DNA from: Atherix ibis
Lineage: Eukaryota; Arthropoda; Insecta; Diptera; Athericidae
Assembly (NCBI GenBank): GCA_958298945.1
Contig: CATQJD010000135.1
Coordinates: forward strand, 393,501 to 457,500
DNA: 64,000 nucleotides
Direction of reading: 5' to 3'
A model generated the notes under the pieces. That model was not told where the DNA came from, ran no database searches, and saw only the letters and a list, made by a program, of their open reading frames with translations. The translations under genes and the position numbers were made by a program. Below, piece by piece: positions 1 to 12,664 of this stretch. The first letter of the stretch is position 1; the number at the start of each line of letters is the position of its first letter.

Positions 1-962
1 TAGATTAAATAGAAAATTGCTTATAGATTATATGAAAAATTGCTTATAGATTATATGAAAAATTTCTAATAGATTATATGAAAAATTTCTTATAGAAAAT
101 TCCTTATACGAAAAATTTCTTGTAGATTATATGAAAAATTGCCTATAGATTATATGAAAAATTGCTTATAGATTATATGAAAAATTTCTAATAGATATAG
201 GAAAAATTTCTTATAGAAAATTCCTTATATGAAAAATTTCTTATAGATTATATGGAAAATTGCCTAAAGATCATATGAAAAGTTGCTTATAGATCATAGA
301 AAAATTTTGTAATAGATTGTATGAAAATTTTTCTTATATGGAAAGTTTATTATAGAGTATATGAAAAATTTCTTATAGATTATATGAAAAATTTCTTATA
401 GAAAATTCCTTATATAAAAAATTTCTTATAGATTTTATGAAAAATTGCTTATAGAAAATTCGTTATATGAAAATTTTCTTATAGATTAAATAGAAAATTG
501 CTTATAGATTATATGAAAAATTGCTTATAGATTATATGAAAAATTTCTAATAGATTATATGAAAAATTTCTTATAGAAAATTCCTTATACGAAAAATTTC
601 TTGTAGATTATATGAAAAATTGCCTATAGATTATATGAAAAATTGCTTATAGATTATATGAAAAATTTCTAATAGATATAGGAAAAATTTCTTATAGAAA
701 ATTCCTTATATGAAAAATTTCTTATAGATTATATGGAAAATTGCCTAAAGATCATATGAAAAGTTGCTTATAGATCATAGAAAAATTTTGTAATAGATTG
801 TATGAAAATTTTTCTTATATGGAAAGTTTATTATAGAGTATATGAAAAATTTCTTATAGATTATATGAAAAATTTCTTATAGAAAATTCCTTATATAAAA
901 AATTTCTTATAGATTTTATGAAAAATTGCTTATAGAAAATTCGTTATATGAAAATTTTTTAT
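1..962. repeat. 481-bp higher-order repeat, two copies
   Basis: Within the satellite, 1-480 is repeated almost perfectly at 482-960 (offset 481), including private variants such as TTCCTTATACG, the gap-like AATAGATATAGG and GATCATAGAAAAATTTTG. Part of the same ordered block recurs at about 2633-2930 with more changes. The ordered sharing of rare variants shows recent segmental duplication of a multi-unit block, not independent drift of monomers. Confidence 0.85.
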
Positions 963-3900
963 AGATTATATGAAAAATTTCTTATAGATTATATGAAAAA
1001 TTGCTTATAGATTATATGAAAAATTTCTTATTGATTATATGAAAAATTTCTTATAGATTATATGAAAAACTTCTTATAGATTATATGAAAAATTTGTTAT
1101 AGAATATTTTTTATATAAAAAGTTTCTTATAGAAATGAAAAATTTCTTATAGAAAATTCCTTATATGAAAAATTTCTTATAGATTATTTGATAATTTTTT
1201 TATAGATTATAGGAAAATTTCTTATATGAAAAATTTCTAATAGATATATGAAAAATTTCTTATAGAAAATTCCTTATATGAAAAATTTCTTATAGATTAT
1301 ATGGAAAATTGCCTGTAGATCATATGAAAAATTGCTTATAGATCATAGAAAAATTTTGTAATAGATTGTATGAAAAATTTCTTATATGGAAAGTTTCTTA
1401 TAGAGTATATACAAAATTTCTTATAGATTATATGAAAAATTTCTAATAGAAAATTCCTTATATAAAAAATTTCTTATAGATTATATGAAAAATTGCTTAT
1501 AGAAAATTCGTTATATGAAAATTTTTTATAGATTATATGAAAAATTTCTTATTGATTATATAAAAAATTTCTTATAGATTATATGAAAAACTTCTAATAG
1601 ATTATATGAAAAATTTGTTATAGAATATATTTTATATGAAAATTTTCTTATAGATTATATGAAAAATTTCTTATAGAAAATTCCTTATATAAAAAATTTC
1701 TTATAGATTTTATGAAAAATTGCTTATAGAAAATTCGTTATATGAAAGTTTTTTACAGATTATATGAAAAATTTCTAATAGATTATATGAAAAATTTCTT
1801 ATAGATTATATGAAAAATTTCTTATTGATTATATGACAAATTTCTTATAGATTTTATGAAAAATTTCTTATAGATTATATGAAAAACTTCTTATAGATTA
1901 TATGAAAAATTTTATTATAGAATATTTCTTATATGGAAAGTTTTTTTATAGATTATATGAAAATTTTCTTATAGATTATATGAAAAAATTTTTAAAGAAA
2001 ATTCTTTATATGAAAAATTTCTTGTAGGTTCTTTGAAAAATTTCTTACAGATTATATGGAAAATTGCTTATAGATTATATGAAAAATTGCTTATAGAAAA
2101 TTCGTTATATGAAAATTTTTTTATAGATTATATGAAAAATTTCTTATAGATTATATGAAAAATTTCTTATAGATTATATGAAAAACTTCTTATAGATTAT
2201 ATGAAAATTTTCTTATAGAATATTTCTTATATGGCAAGTTTTTTTATAGATTATATGAAAATTATTTTATACATTATATGAACAATTTTTGAAAGAAAAT
2301 TCCTCATATGAAAAATTTCTTGTAGGTTATATTAAAATTTTCTTATAGATTATAAGAAAAATTTCTTATAGATTATATGAAAAATTTCTTATTGATTATA
2401 TGAAAAATTTCTAATAAATTATATGAAAAACTTCTTATAGATTATATGAAAAATTTGTTATAGAATATTTTTTATATAAAAAGTTTCTTATAGAAATGAA
2501 AAATTTCTTTAAGAAAATTCCTTATATGAAAAATTTCTTATAGATTATTTGATAATTTTTTTATAGATTATAGGAAAATTTCTTATAAAAAATTCCTTAT
2601 TTGAAAAATTTCTTATAGATTAAATAGAAAATTTCTTGTAGATTATATGAAAAATTGCCTATAGATTATATGAAAAATTGCTTATAGATTATATGAAAAA
2701 TTTCTAATAGATATATGAAAAATTTCTTATAGAAAATTCCTTATATGAAAAATTTCTTATGGATTATATGGAAAATTGCCTAAAGATCATATGAAAAGTT
2801 GCTTATAGATCATAGAAAAATTTTGTAATAGATTGTTTGAAAATTTTTCTTATATGGAAAGTTTATTATAGAGTATATGAAAAATTTCTTATAGATTATA
2901 TGAAAAATTGCTTATAGAAAATTCGTTATATGAAAATTTTTTATAGATTATATGAAAAATTTCTTATAGATTATATGAAAAATTTCTTATAGATTATATG
3001 AAAAACTTCTTATAGATTATATGAAAATTTTCTTATAGAATATTTCTTATATGGAAAGTTTTTTATAGATTATATGAAAATTTTCTTATTCATTATACGA
3101 AAAACTTTTGAAAGAAAATTCCCCATATAAAAAATTTCTTGTAGGTTATATGAAAAATTTCTTATAGATTATATGAAAAATTTCTTATAGATTATATGAA
3201 AAATTTCTTATTGATTATATGAAAAATTTCTTATAGATTATATGAAAAACTTCTTATAGATTATATGAAAAATTTGTTATAAAATATTTTTTATATGAAA
3301 ATTTTCTTATAGATTATATGAAAAATTTCTTATAGAAAATTCCTTATATGAAATATATCTTATAGATTATTTGACAAAATTTTTGTAGATTATATGCAAC
3401 ATTTTTTATAAAAATTTCCTTATATGAATAATTTCTTATAGAAAAAATGGAAAATTGCTTATTGATTACATAAAAAATATATTATAGATCATATGAAAAC
3501 TTCTTATAGATTAAATGAACAATTTCTTATAATAAATTCCTTATTTGAAAAATTTCTTATAAATTAAATAGAAAATTGCTTATAGATGATATGAAAAATT
3601 GCTTATAGATTATATGAAAAGTTTCTTATAGAATATTTCTTATTTGGAAAGTTTCCTATAGATTAAATGAAACATTTCTTATACATTATATGAAAAATTG
3701 CTTATAGAATATTTCTTATATGAAAAATTTCTTATAGATTAATGAAAAATTTCTTTAAGATATTTCTTATATGGAAAATTTCTTATAGGTTATATGAAAA
3801 ATTTCTTATAGGTTATATGAAAATTTGTTATGGAATATATCATATATGAAAAGTTTTTTATAGATTATATAAAAAATTTCTTATAGGTTGTATGAAATAT

Positions 3901-6900
3901 TTCTTATAGAAAATTCCTTATATGAAAAGTTTTCATAGATTATATGAAAAATTTCTTACAGATTATGTGAAAAATTTCTTATAGAAGATTCCTTATATGA
4001 ACAATTTTATAGATTATATGACAAATTTCTTATAGATTATATGAAAAATTTCTTATAGATTTTATGGTAAATTTATTATAGAAAATTCCTTACATGAAAA
4101 ATTTCTTATAGATGATATGAAAATTTTTTTAAAGTATATTTCTTATATGGAAAATTTTTTATAGCTTTTATGAATATTTTCTTATAGATTATATGAAAAA
4201 AATTTTATAGAAACTTCCTTATATGAAAAGTTTCTTATAGATAATTCTTATAGATTATTTGACAAAATTTTTATAGATTATATGGAAAATTTCTTATAAA
4301 AAATTCCCTATATGAAAAATTTCTTATAGATTAAATGAAAAATTGCTTATAAATTATAAGAAAAATGTTTAATAGATTATATGAAAAATTTCTTATAAAA
4401 TATTTCTTATTTGGAAATTTGCTAATAAATTATATGAAAAACTTCTTACAGATTATATGAGAAATTTCTCTTAGATTATATGAAAAATTTCTTATAGAAA
4501 ATTGCTTATATGAAAAATTTCTAATAGATTATGTGAAAAAAAATTTATAGATTATAGGAAAAATTACTTATAGATAATATGAAAAATTTCTAATGGATTA
4601 TATGAAAAATTTCCTATAGAATATTTCATATTTGGAAAGTTTCTTACAGATTAAATGAAATATTTCTTATACATTATATGAAAAACTGCTTATAAAATAT
4701 TTCTTATATTGAAAATTGCTTACAGATTATTTGAAAATTTCTTATAGACTAATGAAAAAATTCTTATAGATTATATAAAAATTGCTTATGGAAAATTTCT
4801 TATATGACCAATTTCTTCTAGACTATATGAAAAATTTCTTATAGAACATTTCTTATATGGAAAATTTCTTAAATATTATATGAAAAAGTTCTGATAGAAA
4901 ATTTCTTATAAGAAAAATTTCTTATAGATTTTATGTAAAATTTCTTATAGAAAGTTCCTTACATGAAAAATTTCTTATAGATGATATGAAAATTTTTTTA
5001 TAGTATATTTCTTATATGGAAAGTTTCTTATAGATTATATGAAAATTTTCTTATAGATTACATGAAAAATTTCTTAAAAAAAATTCCTTAAATGAAAATC
5101 TGCTTATAGATTATTTGAAAATTTCTTATAGATTATATGAAAAATTTCTTATAGATTATATGAATAACTTTTTATAGATTATATGAAAAATTTCTTATAG
5201 AAAATTCCTTATATGAAAAATTGCTTATAGATTATTAGAAAAATTGCTTATAGATTATATGAAAATCTGCTTATAGATTATATAAACAATTTCTAATATA
5301 TTCTATGAAAAATTTCTTATAGAATATTTCTTATATGAAATATTTCTTATAGATTAATGAAAAATTTCTTTAAGATATTTCTTATATGGAAAATTTCTTA
5401 TAGGTTATATGAAAAATTTCTTATAGGTTATATGAAAAATTTCTTATAGAAAATTGCTTATATGAAAAATTTCTAATAGATTATGTGAAAAATTTCCTAT
5501 AGAATATTTCCTATTTGGAAAGTTTCTTATAGATTAAATGAAACATTTCTTATACACTAAATGAAAAATTTCTTATAAAATATTTCTTATATGAAATATT
5601 TCTTATAGATTATTTGACAAAATTTTTATAGATTAAATGGAAAATTTCTCATAAAAATTCCTTATATGAAAAATTCCTTATAGATTATATGAAAAATTGC
5701 TTATAGATTATAAAAAATTTCTAATAGATTATATGAAAAATTTCTTATAAAATATTTCTTATATGGAAAATTTCTTCTAGATTATATGAAAAATTTCTTA
5801 TAGAAAATTCCTTATATAAAAAATGTCTAATAGATTATGTAAAAAATTCCTTATACATTATAGGAAAAATTATTTATAGATTTTTGGAAAAATTTCTCAT
5901 AGATCATATAAAAAATTTCTTATAGAATATTTCTTATTTGGAAAGTTTCTTCTAGATTAAATGAAACATTTCTTATACATTATATGAAAAATTTCTTATA
6001 GAATATATCTTATATGGAAAATTGCTTATAGATTATTTAAAAAGTTTCTTATAGACTATATGAAAAATTTCTTTAAGATATTTCTTATATGGAAAGTTTC
6101 TTATAGGTTATATGAAAAATTTCTTATAGGTTATATGAAAATTTGTTATGGAATATATCATATATGGAAAGTTTTATAGATTATGTGAAAAATTGCTTTT
6201 AGGTTGTATGTAAATTTCTTATAGAAAATTCCTTATATGAAAAGTTTCTTATAGATTATATGAAAAATTGCTTATAAATTTTATGAAGAATTGCTTATAG
6301 AAAAATTTTGTATTTGATTATATGAAAAATTTCTTACAGAATATTTCTAATATGGAATGTTTCTTTTAGAGTATATGAAAATGTTCTTATAGATTATATG
6401 AAAAACTTTTTATAGATAATATGAAAAATTGCTTAAAGAATATTTCTTATATAAAATGTTTCTTATAGATTATATGAAAAATTTCTTATAAAATATTTCT
6501 TATATGAAAATTTCTTATAAATTATATGAAAAATTTATAATAGATTATATGAAAAATTTCTTATAGAAAATTCATTATATGAAATTTTCATATAGATTAT
6601 TTGACAAAATTTTTATAAATTATATGGAAAATTTCTTATAAAAAATTCCTCATATGAAAAATTTCTAATAGGTTAAATGAAAAATTGCTAATAGATTATG
6701 AAAAATTTCTAATAGATTACATGAAAAATTGCTTATAGAATATTTCTTATTTGGAAAGTTTCTTATAGATTAAATGAAACATTTCTTATACATTATGTGA
6801 AAAATTTCTTATAGATTATATGAAAAATTTCTTGTAGATTATATAAAAAATTTCTTATAGAAAATTCCTTATATGACAAATTTTTTATAGACTATATGAG

Positions 6901-7470
6901 ATATTTCTTATATGGAAAATTTCTTATAGGTAATATGAAAAATTTCTTATAGGTTATATGAAAATTTGTTATGGAATATATCATATATGGAAAGTTTTTT
7001 ATTGATTATATGGAAAATTTCTTATAAAAAATTCCTTATATTAATTATTTCTTATAGATTATTTGACAAAATGTTTATAGACTATATGGAAAGTTTCTTA
7101 TAAAAATTCCTTATATGAAAAATTGCTTATAGATTAAATGAAAAATTTCTTATAGATTATGAAAAATTCCTAGTAAATTATATGAAAAATTTCTTATAGA
7201 ATATATCTTATATCGAAAATTTCTTATAAATTATAAAAAAATTTCTTACATATTATATGAAAAATTTCTTCTACATTATATGAAAAATTTCTTATAGAAA
7301 ATTCCTTATATAAAAAATGTCTAATAGATTATATGAAAAATTTCTTATAGATTATAGGAAAAATTATTTATAGATTATATGAAAAATTTCCAATAGATCA
7401 TATGAAAAATTTCTTATAGAATATTTCTTATTTGGAAAGTTTCTTATAGATTATATGAAAAATTTCTTTC
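1..7470. repeat. 23-bp A+T-rich satellite array
   Basis: The whole stretch is a tandem array whose main unit is 23 bp, typically TAGATTATATGAAAAATT followed by TCTTA. Shorter modules such as TAGAAAATTCCTTA are interspersed, so the array is a mosaic of related half-units. Single-base variants (CTTGTAG, TTATTGATT, TATGGAAAATTGCC) recur in ordered groups. No gene is visible. The array is cut off by the window start and ends near 7470, where a jockey-type retroelement fragment begins without transition. This is simple satellite DNA of heterochromatic type. I do not recognise it as a named family. Confidence 0.95.
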
Positions 7471-7476
7471 ATATAA

Positions 7477-8300
7477 TTTGGCGAAAATCCCCAACATGCT
7501 TCCGAAACTCTCCAAATCCAAATCCAAACCCTCCAGAACTGGTTTACTAGATGGAGAATAAAAGTCAATGAACGTAAATCTACCCAGGTAACTTTCACTC
7601 TTTGTCGTGAGTCATGCCCCCCCTTATACCTTAATGGCAGTACCATACCTCAACACACCGAAGCTCAGTATCTAGGACTGTACTTAGACAAACGCTTGAC
7701 ATGGAACCCACATACAAGACTTAAAAGACAAGAACTTAAAAGACGATACCTAAAACTACTTCGACTTCTAGACAAACGTTCCAAACTTAGTACAGACAGC
7801 AAAGTTCTGTTATACAATACCTTACTGAAACCCATATGGACATACGGACTAGAACTCTGGGGATCTACTAAGCCTTCTAATTCCCGTCGAATCCAATCCC
7901 TTCAATCAAAAATACTCCGTACAATTGTCGATGCCCCCTTTTATGTTCGCAATACTGTTATTCATCGTGATCTTAAAGTCCCATTTGTTTTTGATGTGGC
8001 TGTATCTCATTATAAAAAGTTCCGTTCCCGTGTCCTCAATCATAATAATCCTCTTGTTTAAGAACTATCCTCCATTTCCTTCCCTAGAAATACCCATCGA
8101 AGACTTAAGCGTCACTGGTCGCGTGATTTACTTAAATACTGAGGCCTTACAGAAACACACGCTAGCAGGAGGAACTTCATTGGATGTTTACTCCCCACAA
8201 CCTATCAAGTTAATTAATACTATTGCAAAAATTTGCTTATTACTATGTTGTAGTTGTAAATATCTAAATAAATAAATAAAAAATAAAAAATAAAAAAATT
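7477..8300 (+). pseudogene. jockey-clade non-LTR retrotransposon, 5'-truncated 3' end
   Basis: A single reading frame from about 7477 to the TGA at 8140-8142 encodes the C-terminal (thumb/connection) part of a jockey-clade reverse transcriptase. Visible motifs are FTRWRIKVNERKS, YLGLYLDKRLTW, LLKPIWTYGLELWG, LQSKILRTIVDAP and the terminal RLKRHWSRDLLKY. One premature TAA (8059-8061) interrupts it. After the stop there is a short 3' UTR and an A-rich tail of TAAA/TAAAAAA units (about 8265-8299). The catalytic palm domain is missing because the fragment starts directly at the satellite edge. This is the usual 5'-truncated product of target-primed reverse transcription. The next jockey-type element starts directly after the tail in the same orientation. 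Confidence 0.9.
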
Positions 8301-8402
8301 GACTTTTGCTTCAATTACTTGTAGTGAATTTTGTAGACGTTAAATTAGTGACATACAAAATAAAAAAAAAGTTTTAAGAAATTGTTTACCATCGATTCGA
8401 AG

Positions 8403-9400
8403 ATGTCTCTTCGAAGGATGGAAATTTCGGAGGACAACACGATAGTCCCGGACGGGGATGTCAAAATGTTCGGCGAGCTTCTTGCCGATAAGAAAAAGCT
8501 AAGCACGGACATAACGGCCTTTCTGAAAGTGGTTGGCATTCACTTCAACCTTCAAAAAGAAATTGAAGGCGTGAGCTTCCTTACTGCAAAGAAAAGGAAG
8601 AACGTGGCAAATAATGACGCTTCTCTGACAGAAGCTAGCAAGTTTATTGCAGAGCCAATTAAGCCGCCAAAGAAGGCTAAAAAGGTAAAGGCACCGATGG
8701 CTGCGGATTCTATACCTCCAGTGAGCCAAAATCGGTTTAGTCTGCTCGAAGAAGCCACTATGCCAAAACCACCAACCACTACGAGCAGGATTGCAAAAGC
8801 AAGCACCTTGGCTCCACAAAAAATGCATATACATCCGATCACGTGTCGAGGTTTAAATATTAACGCCTTCATTAAAGAAATGAAGACGCTAGCCAGAGCA
8901 CCCGGTTATAAAATAACCAATAACAACGGCAAGGTAATTATTAAGCCGGAGACATTGGAAGATCGAAGGATCATTCTCGACTTCATCAAGTCAAAAGGTA
9001 TACCTGGGCATACCTATACGTCAAAAGAGGAAAGAAAGATTTCCCTCCTTGTAAGAGGTCTTCACAAATCCTGTGAAGCCTCTGATATAAAAGCTGATCT
9101 GGCCAACCAAGTGGAGGCAGCTTTAATTAATAAAGTGGAGAATTTTAAAATAAAATTCTCAAAAGAGAATAATGTCCAATCGGACATTATTCTTGGTGCA
9201 GTTGGCTCCAGGACACCAGCCATCCAGTGTCACGCACGTGACAAAAATTCACCATCAAACAATAAGATGGGAAAAGCTAACGAGAAGTGGCCCACTCCAA
9301 TGCCACAGATGTCAACAGTTTAGACATGCACCAGCAAACTGTTTTTATAAATTTGTCTGCGTGAAATGCGGGCAAAATCACATGCCTGGTCTAATCACCG
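8403..9400 (+). pseudogene. ORF1 gag-like nucleic-acid-binding protein of the jockey-clade element
   Basis: I take the ATG at 8403 as the start; the frame is also open slightly upstream, but without an ATG. The N-terminal third is rich in Lys and Pro (KKRK near residue 60, PPKKAKKVK near 95). Residues about 150-265 resemble the domain that precedes zinc knuckles in jockey-clade gag proteins (GLNINAFIKEMK, KISLLVRGLHKSC). The protein then needs a shift of frame near 9172 to continue as FLVQLAPG..KIHHQTIRWEKL and the knuckle CHRCQQFRHAPANC (CX2CX4HX4C). A second knuckle begins (CVKCGQNH) but degenerates. In its present form the first frame ends at 9323 without knuckles. Gag of this clade binds the element RNA and delivers it to the nucleus. 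It cannot be functional unless the shift is bypassed. Confidence 0.85.
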
Positions 9401-9742
9401 AGGTAAGTCAATTAATGAACTCATATAAAACACTTTCCTCTTTTGCAGATCGACAGGTTGCATACTTGCATTTTCTTCGAAAAGTTTGCAAATGATGCTG
9501 CTTGTACTGAAGAATTCATGTAAGACAGCGATGGACAATCATTATCAGGAGAAACTACACTATCGGGCCAGCCAAGAACAGCAGTCCATCATAGTTAATT
9601 ACATTCTGCGGATTCGAAAGGAGCAAAAAAAACCGGCTAGGATTCATATAGAAAGACAACATTTGGAATTATTAGCAAGTAAGAATAATTTAAGATACAC
9701 CCTACCCATGATATTTGTAAGCCTTCCCTACCATACTCCATT
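9401..9742 (+). other. spacer between ORF1 and ORF2 of the jockey-clade element
   Basis: Between the broken zinc-knuckle region and the endonuclease start there are about 340 bases. An 86-codon open frame (9486-9746) rich in Gln, Lys and Glu overlaps the start of ORF2 by a few bases. It may be the decayed C-terminus of gag, but I see no family motif in it. Confidence 0.4.
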
Positions 9743-12516
9743 ATGACGTGCTCTCTAAATATCATAGCACTTAACATGCGGTCTATCGTCGGCCTGTCCA
9801 AAAGAGTTGAACTTTATCAGTTCATTCAGAACCAGCTTGCCGACTTCTATTTCATTAATGAAACTTACTGTAATTTGAAGCATAAACTTTCACTTCCGCG
9901 GTATCATTGCATGGCATTATCTTCTCAGAATATATCCAATATAGTAACTTGGTTAACTTCAGCTCAAATAATATCTGCACAACTTGTGTTCTTACGCGAT
10001 GTCACGTGAACAATTCGGGTATTAAAAATATAGCATTAGTTTCATGTTATATTGCCTGCAAGTGTTCACCCGTTGAAATTAAGGACCTGTTCGAATTCTT
10101 ACAGGATCTCATCAGTAAAGGATATGAGATAATCATGGGAGGGGATTTTAACGCCAGACACACCTCATGGGGAGATTCTGTCCGTAACTCTTCCGGTATC
10201 TGTATTCAAAATTTGCTCACTAGTATCTCCACATTACAGGTAATTGCACCTTCTGGTCCTACCAGACCTAGTAGCTTATCTGTAATCGATCTGTTTTTCG
10301 TTTCAAGTTGTTTAATTAATCCATACTCTTCGAACATTACTTGTTCAACTCTCGACTTTCATTCAGACCATTATTCAATTCGTATGCAAATTAAAACTCA
10401 AACTCAATTCAACTTTGAATATATCGAGTTAAAATCTTTCACGTCGTATAAGAACAGGAACTGGAAAGAATTTAGGCACGATGTAGATTTGGCCATATCT
10501 AACGGAATGAATGTTCCTTGTTTCAAGAATATAACCAACCAAGAAATTGATTTCCATATAGAAACCTTTAGCCAAATTGTCTCGGATGTATTTCATAAAC
10601 ATTCAAGGCAACTGTCTAATAGTACCCATCGATTTGATTCTCTCCCCGAGGACATTAAGAAAATGTATTGGTTGAAAAATCGTTGGGTAAGGGAAATGAA
10701 ACGCATTTTTCGGAGAGAATTAAACACTACATCTTCAGATTATCGTCTCTTAGAGGCACAGGTTAACTGCATATCCACTATGATACGCAATAAAGTTAAC
10801 AAACATTTTAATGACCAATTTTCTGAATGACTTTCAAAAGCACGTCAAGGTCTTGATGCTTTCAAGCAGCTTAACACAATCACCGGCCGAAAGTCTCTGA
10901 ATAAAGTAACAGTCACCGATAATAACAACCGCGAAATAAAAGAAGGTCCAATTAATATATCTAAAAACCTTGCCTCATTTTATAAAGATCTTTACAACTC
11001 TAGTTCAAGCTCACCTCTACAAACTCATGTAAACGATCGGGTTGACATTTTTTTATCAAACTCCCCAACTCATATTACAAAATCCAGCACCAATAACAGT
11101 GCAAGCAATCCCAGCTCTCTAGATATGTTTATATCCGAAAACACACTCTATTCTATAATAAAATCTTTAAATAATAAAAAGTCTGCTGGCATCGATAATA
11201 TATCGAATTTTATGCTGAGAAAGATTCCGAAAAAGAGTTTGAGTGCCTTAGTTGCAATATTTAACCACTGCATCCCTAAATCCTGGAAGATAGGCATAAT
11301 CTTTAATATTTCGAAAACTCAAGGTAGAGCAGCCATCCAACAACATCGACCTATATCTCTTCTTCCCTGTTTGGGGAAAATATTAGAAAAATTCTTTTAC
11401 GAAAAGGTAAATGAATTTTGTAATGAAAATAAAATTATTCCCGACTTTCAATTCGGATTTCGGAAAGGGCACACAACTTTGGATGCGCTTTTTCTACTAC
11501 ATAGTGAGATCACAATTGGGTTAAACCATAAAGAGTCAATAGTTGCTTGTTTCCTAGATATTACCAAAGCCTTTGACTCAGTTTGGCATAAGGGACTAGT
11601 GCACAAACTATGTAAACTAAATTTTCCTCCATATTTGCTGCTGCTGCACTCATTTCTTCAGGATAGATCATCTTGCGTCAGATATCAGAACACGACTTCC
11701 GAATTCTTTACAATAAGTAAAGGAGTTCCACAAGGCTCGGTATTAGGTCCCTTGCTGTATTCAATATATACTTCAGACATACCAACAGCCGCAAAAGCAC
11801 AAATGATATTATATGCAGACGACACTCTTATTTATGCCAAAAGCAAATCACCAAAATTAGCTTTAAAGAGAACGCAAGAGCTTCTTTTTAAAATTATAAA
11901 TTATTATGATGACTGGAACTTATCAGTCAATCTTAATAAGTCCAATTTAATATGTTTCTGTAATCCCAGCACTCGCGGACCGAGGAAAATTGCTACAAAG
12001 AGCAAAAAGCTTCGTATTCTGATTAAAAACACAGCTATTCTAGTCTCAAATCAGCTAAAATATTTAGGCATCAACTTTAATTCAATGTTCAAATTTAACC
12101 CACATGTTGAGTTAACTCTGAAAAAAGCCAAAAGGGCTATTCATACCTTCCTATTCCTACTTAGGCGTCGGAAGGGGCTTAGTATAAATACAAAGTTAAT
12201 ATTCTATAAACAAATTATTCGGCCAATTATTGGCTATGCATTTCCGATCTATATTAGTTTCTCGAAAACGAATGTCAGTAACGTCCATGTATTCGAAAGG
12301 TCAATCATTAGGAAATGCCTTTCAAAACATCGTAAAATAGACGGCAAGCATTATTCTAACTACTATATATATCAGAAAAGTAATCTTACTCCTTTTATTT
12401 CATACATGGTTGGTCTAACCAAAAAAAACAACGAACAACTAATAATAAACAACAAACAAAAAACAACAAACAACAAACCGCAATCAACAAATCCACAAAC
12501 AACTTACAATAAATAA
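9743..12516 (+). pseudogene. ORF2: AP-type endonuclease plus reverse transcriptase, jockey clade
   Basis: The start is the ATG at 9743 (MTCSLNIIALNMRSI). The endonuclease shows LNMRS, the catalytic Glu in FINETYC, GGDFNARHTSWGD and SDHYSI, the order expected of an APE-type endonuclease that nicks target DNA. A frameshift lies between about 9910 and 10010. The frame from 9907 is then open to 12516 apart from one TGA at 10828-10830, probably a former Trp codon. RT motifs follow in order: HRPISLLPCLGKILEK, FQFGFRKGHTT, FLDITKAFDSVWHKG, SKGVPQGSVLGPLLY and the catalytic YADD (11812-11823). The last recognisable element residues are at about 12415 (FISYMVGL). The remaining codons to 12516 are translated satellite, so the true C-terminus and stop are lost. 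Confidence 0.92.
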
Positions 12517-12664
12517 AAAACAACGAAAAACAAAAAACAAACAACAAACAACAAACAAACAACAACAAACAAAAACAACAAAGAACAAACAACAAACAAC
12601 AAACAACAAACAACAAACAACAAACAACAAACAACAAACACCAAACAACAAACAACAAACAACA

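Larger units (their letters stand above)
8300..12420 (+). mobile_element. nearly full-length jockey-clade retrotransposon, 3' end missing
   Basis: This second element follows the A-rich tail of the first one head to tail. It has a short leader, a gag-like ORF1 (8403-about 9400), and ORF2 with endonuclease and reverse transcriptase (9743-12420). ORF2 is damaged only by one frameshift near 9.9-10.0 kb and a TGA at 10828-10830. ORF1 has one frameshift near 9.17 kb. The coding sequence stops in the last part of the RT C-terminus and passes into the 7-bp satellite at about 12420, so the stop codon, 3' UTR and tail are absent. The damage is light compared with every other element in the window, suggesting it is younger. 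Confidence 0.9.

Noticed and set aside
1..7470. CRISPR-like array of regular repeats
   Set aside because: There are no unique spacers; units are contiguous and diverge by point changes, which is satellite DNA. The genome is also clearly eukaryotic.
8499..8872. Minus-strand open frames opposite the gag ORF
   Set aside because: Shadows of the gag reading frame on the other strand; no motif and no start context.
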